The notes under the pieces: generated by a model | What the model was told of the DNA's origin: nothing | Seen by the model: only the letters and a program-made list of their open reading frames with translations | Database searches by the model: none | Assembly: GCA_038317375.1 (NCBI GenBank) | Contig: JBBQBM010000042.1 | Location: forward strand, 1 to 5,789 | From: JBBQBM01 sp038317375 | GTDB taxonomy: Bacteria; Patescibacteriota; Saccharimonadia; Saccharimonadales; JAGQMS01 | DNA length: 5,789 nucleotides | Direction: 5' to 3' | Made by a program: the position numbers and the translations under genes | In this document: positions 4,478 through 5,789 of the stretch, in pieces | Layout: each line of letters begins with the position of its first letter | Position numbering within the stretch: the stretch's first letter is position 1

Positions 4478-5789
4478 TCAGTAGGGGCCGCCGAAGCGGC
4501 CCGTTTGGGGTTGGCGATCTCGCCGGGATTGGACAAACAATGCTTTGTGCTTCACACGCTCCTGGTGACGTTCTTTGTTCTCGCTCCAGCGCGTAACCCA
4601 TGGCGTAAACCATGCGAACCATTCCAGGCAGGCCGCTGCCCACCAGAAAAGTATTGAAACGAAGAGTACGACGATTGTCATCCATACTTTCGCACCTGTC
4701 GAAGCCTGAAGCTTCGAAACTAGGTCCGAGTAGGGAACGCATGACGCGCCATCTTCTTCATCCCCACACTTCATGCTCGCTCTTGCGAACGGATACTGGC
4801 GTAGAATGACATCTTCAAGCACGCCTGGATTTTCGGCCAGAATTGCTTGAGCATGGCTCTCGCCCGTTTCGTCGAGCACAAAGGCTACCCGAGGGTTGCC
4901 TATTAGTGCTTCGGGCGTTAAGGATACATTCTCGCGGCCTAAACGACCGCTGATCCTCTCGAGCATTACTTCGTTGCCGTAGGGCATACCGGTTGAGGCT
5001 TCGGCCCAAACCACTTTGTTGTCAGTTACACCGACAACGATGATGATTGAGTTCTTCGCCACAGCTCGACGCTTAAAGGTGTCTCCGAGCCAGTAGGCCT
5101 TCAGCGCGTTCGTGTATTGAACTTTGCTGTCGACTAGACTGGCATCGATGATCACCATGTGAACGTCGCCCCGAAGGGTCATACCGAGCGCACCATTGAA
5201 ACCCATAAGGGCTTCTTGCCAAACTGCTTCACCGCCAGGCGGCTCAATACCGACGAAGCTGAGCTTGTCGGCGTACGATTTGCTGTAGCCGTAAAGTGGC
5301 TTGGACATGATGTTCTTCGTGTGATCCGGCAGAATTCCTTCTGCTAAGTACACCTCGACATCATCAGAGTATGGAAGGAGCAAGTCCTCGTGTGCTGCGA
5401 GAATGTAGTTGTCGTATTTGAAAATACGAGTTACTGGTCGAGGATCGCCAGAATTAAGACGATCCTTAGCGGCTAGCCATTCCGCTGGCGGACCGAACGG
5501 AATATCGGCAGTAATTGCTACGTTTGCATCCCACGCAGTTGGTATCTCGTCTCCATAAACCCCCGGCAGGCGGTGTTCACCGCCAGGTAGGGAGTCGTTG
5601 ATTTGATACTCAAATTCTTGGGTGAGATACGGGCAGTAGATGTTAGACCGCACTGTTCGATATCGCGGTTCTTGGTGCGAGGTCGTTACTGACCGACCCT
5701 CGGAGTCGGTGTGTGTTTCGTACACAGTCACGTAATACAGCTCTTCCCACGTGTAGCTTCCGCATACGTAGGTGAGCTCGCAGTTTGAG
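4478..5789 (-). CDS. TPM-like extracytoplasmic protein with C-terminal anchor, 5' end missing
   Basis: The frame is open to the window edge: 19 codons without a stop precede the GTG at 5731, so that GTG is probably internal and 436 residues are visible. Counting from the GTG codon as 1, GDVHMVIIDAS (188-198), a KAYW...RRAVAKNSIIIVVGV stretch (211-235) and STGMPYGNE (246-254) resemble TPM domains (YgcG/TPM_phosphatase type), which are exported domains of poorly known function. A single hydrophobic helix (about 350-376) is followed by a strongly basic tail, which suggests the tail is cytosolic and the large N-terminal part is outside. Cys322 and Cys331, and two Cys in the residues near the window edge, could form disulfides. 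The N-terminal 180 residues are not recognised. The TPM call rests on pattern resemblance only. The LemA-like gene begins 10 bases after its TGA, matching the common LemA-TPM pairing. Any promoter lies outside the window. Confidence 0.75.
   Translation of the reverse strand, partial: SNCELTYVCGSYTWEELYYVTVYETHTDSEGRSVTTSHQEPRYRTVRSNIYCPYLTQEFEYQINDSLPGGEHRLPGVYGDEIPTAWDANVAITADIPFGPPAEWLAAKDRLNSGDPRPVTRIFKYDNYILAAHEDLLLPYSDDVEVYLAEGILPDHTKNIMSKPLYGYSKSYADKLSFVGIEPPGGEAVWQEALMGFNGALGMTLRGDVHMVIIDASLVDSKVQYTNALKAYWLGDTFKRRAVAKNSIIIVVGVTDNKVVWAEASTGMPYGNEVMLERISGRLGRENVSLTPEALIGNPRVAFVLDETGESHAQAILAENPGVLEDVILRQYPFARASMKCGDEEDGASCVPYSDLVSKLQASTGAKVWMTIVVLFVSILFWWAAACLEWFAWFTPWVTRWSENKERHQERVKHKALFVQSRRDRQPQTGRFGGPY
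4485..4502 (-). promoter_or_regulatory. UUCG-tetraloop hairpin ahead of the LemA-like gene
   Basis: Read on the minus strand, GGGCCGC pairs perfectly with GCGGCCC around the loop TTCG, closed by C-G: the exceptionally stable cUUCGg RNA tetraloop. It occupies the final codons (for GRFGG) of the TPM-like gene and ends 17 bases before the LemA-like ATG. No U tract follows, so it is not an intrinsic terminator. It could mark an mRNA processing or stability boundary within the operon, or be a by-product of the encoded residues. Confidence 0.45.

Noticed and set aside
4468..4536. Upstream ATG at 4536 for the LemA-like gene (267 residues)
   Set aside because: It would overlap the preceding gene by 59 bases and the extra residues show no domain; ATG 4467 has a well-spaced AAGGA and a 10-base gap.
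4699..4717. Perfect 7-bp inverted repeat (TCGAAGC/GCTTCGA) inside the TPM-like gene
   Set aside because: It lies mid-gene with no flanking signal; a single short stem in about 1.3 kb of coding sequence is expected by chance.
5729..5731. GTG as start of the TPM-like gene
   Set aside because: The frame continues open to base 5789 with no stop and no ribosome binding site is visible, so the gene most likely begins outside the window.

Overview
The window reads as an ordinary chromosomal stretch of a small-genome bacterium. Candidate Phyla Radiation (Patescibacteria), possibly Saccharibacteria-like, is my best guess. The reasons are short gene spacing, an ndk with large insertions, a C49/H52 'SCGGH' hypothetical protein, a short PH-domain membrane protein fused in translation to a membrane-anchored parvulin-like protein, and a LemA gene beside a TPM-like gene. 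This placement is inference, because no rRNA or marker protein is present. TGA ends two genes (2612-2614 and 4478-4480), so the code is standard and not the UGA=Gly code of Gracilibacteria/Absconditabacteria.

Layout, plus strand (1-3648): the C-terminal three quarters of uppP (undecaprenyl-diphosphatase, cut by the window start); 15 bases later ndk (nucleoside diphosphate kinase) with a strong ribosome binding site; then a tRNA-Arg(CCU) with encoded CCA. Directly after the tRNA lies about 115 bases made almost wholly of back-to-back hairpins. It is closed by a 17-base near-exact copy (16/17) of the tRNA 3' end. This is the most unusual piece of the window. A 175-residue conserved-type hypothetical protein follows, then a two-gene unit with an ATGA overlap: a two-helix PH-domain protein and a membrane-anchored PPIC/SurA-like foldase.

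A 10-bp G/C-rich hairpin (3666-3689) separates this from the minus-strand pair and probably serves both directions. On the minus strand (5789 to 3733) an open-ended gene for a C-terminally anchored, TPM-like extracytoplasmic protein is followed 10 bases later by a LemA-like membrane protein. The LemA-like gene has its own Shine-Dalgarno and a perfect UUCG-tetraloop hairpin just before it. By eye this minus-strand half is richer in G+C than the plus-strand half.

Together the genes are mostly envelope functions (lipid carrier recycling, two membrane proteins of unknown role, extracytoplasmic folding, LemA/TPM pair) plus nucleotide metabolism and a tRNA. I do not see an obvious defence, CRISPR or transposon system. 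The candidate for something undescribed is the tRNA-linked hairpin array.
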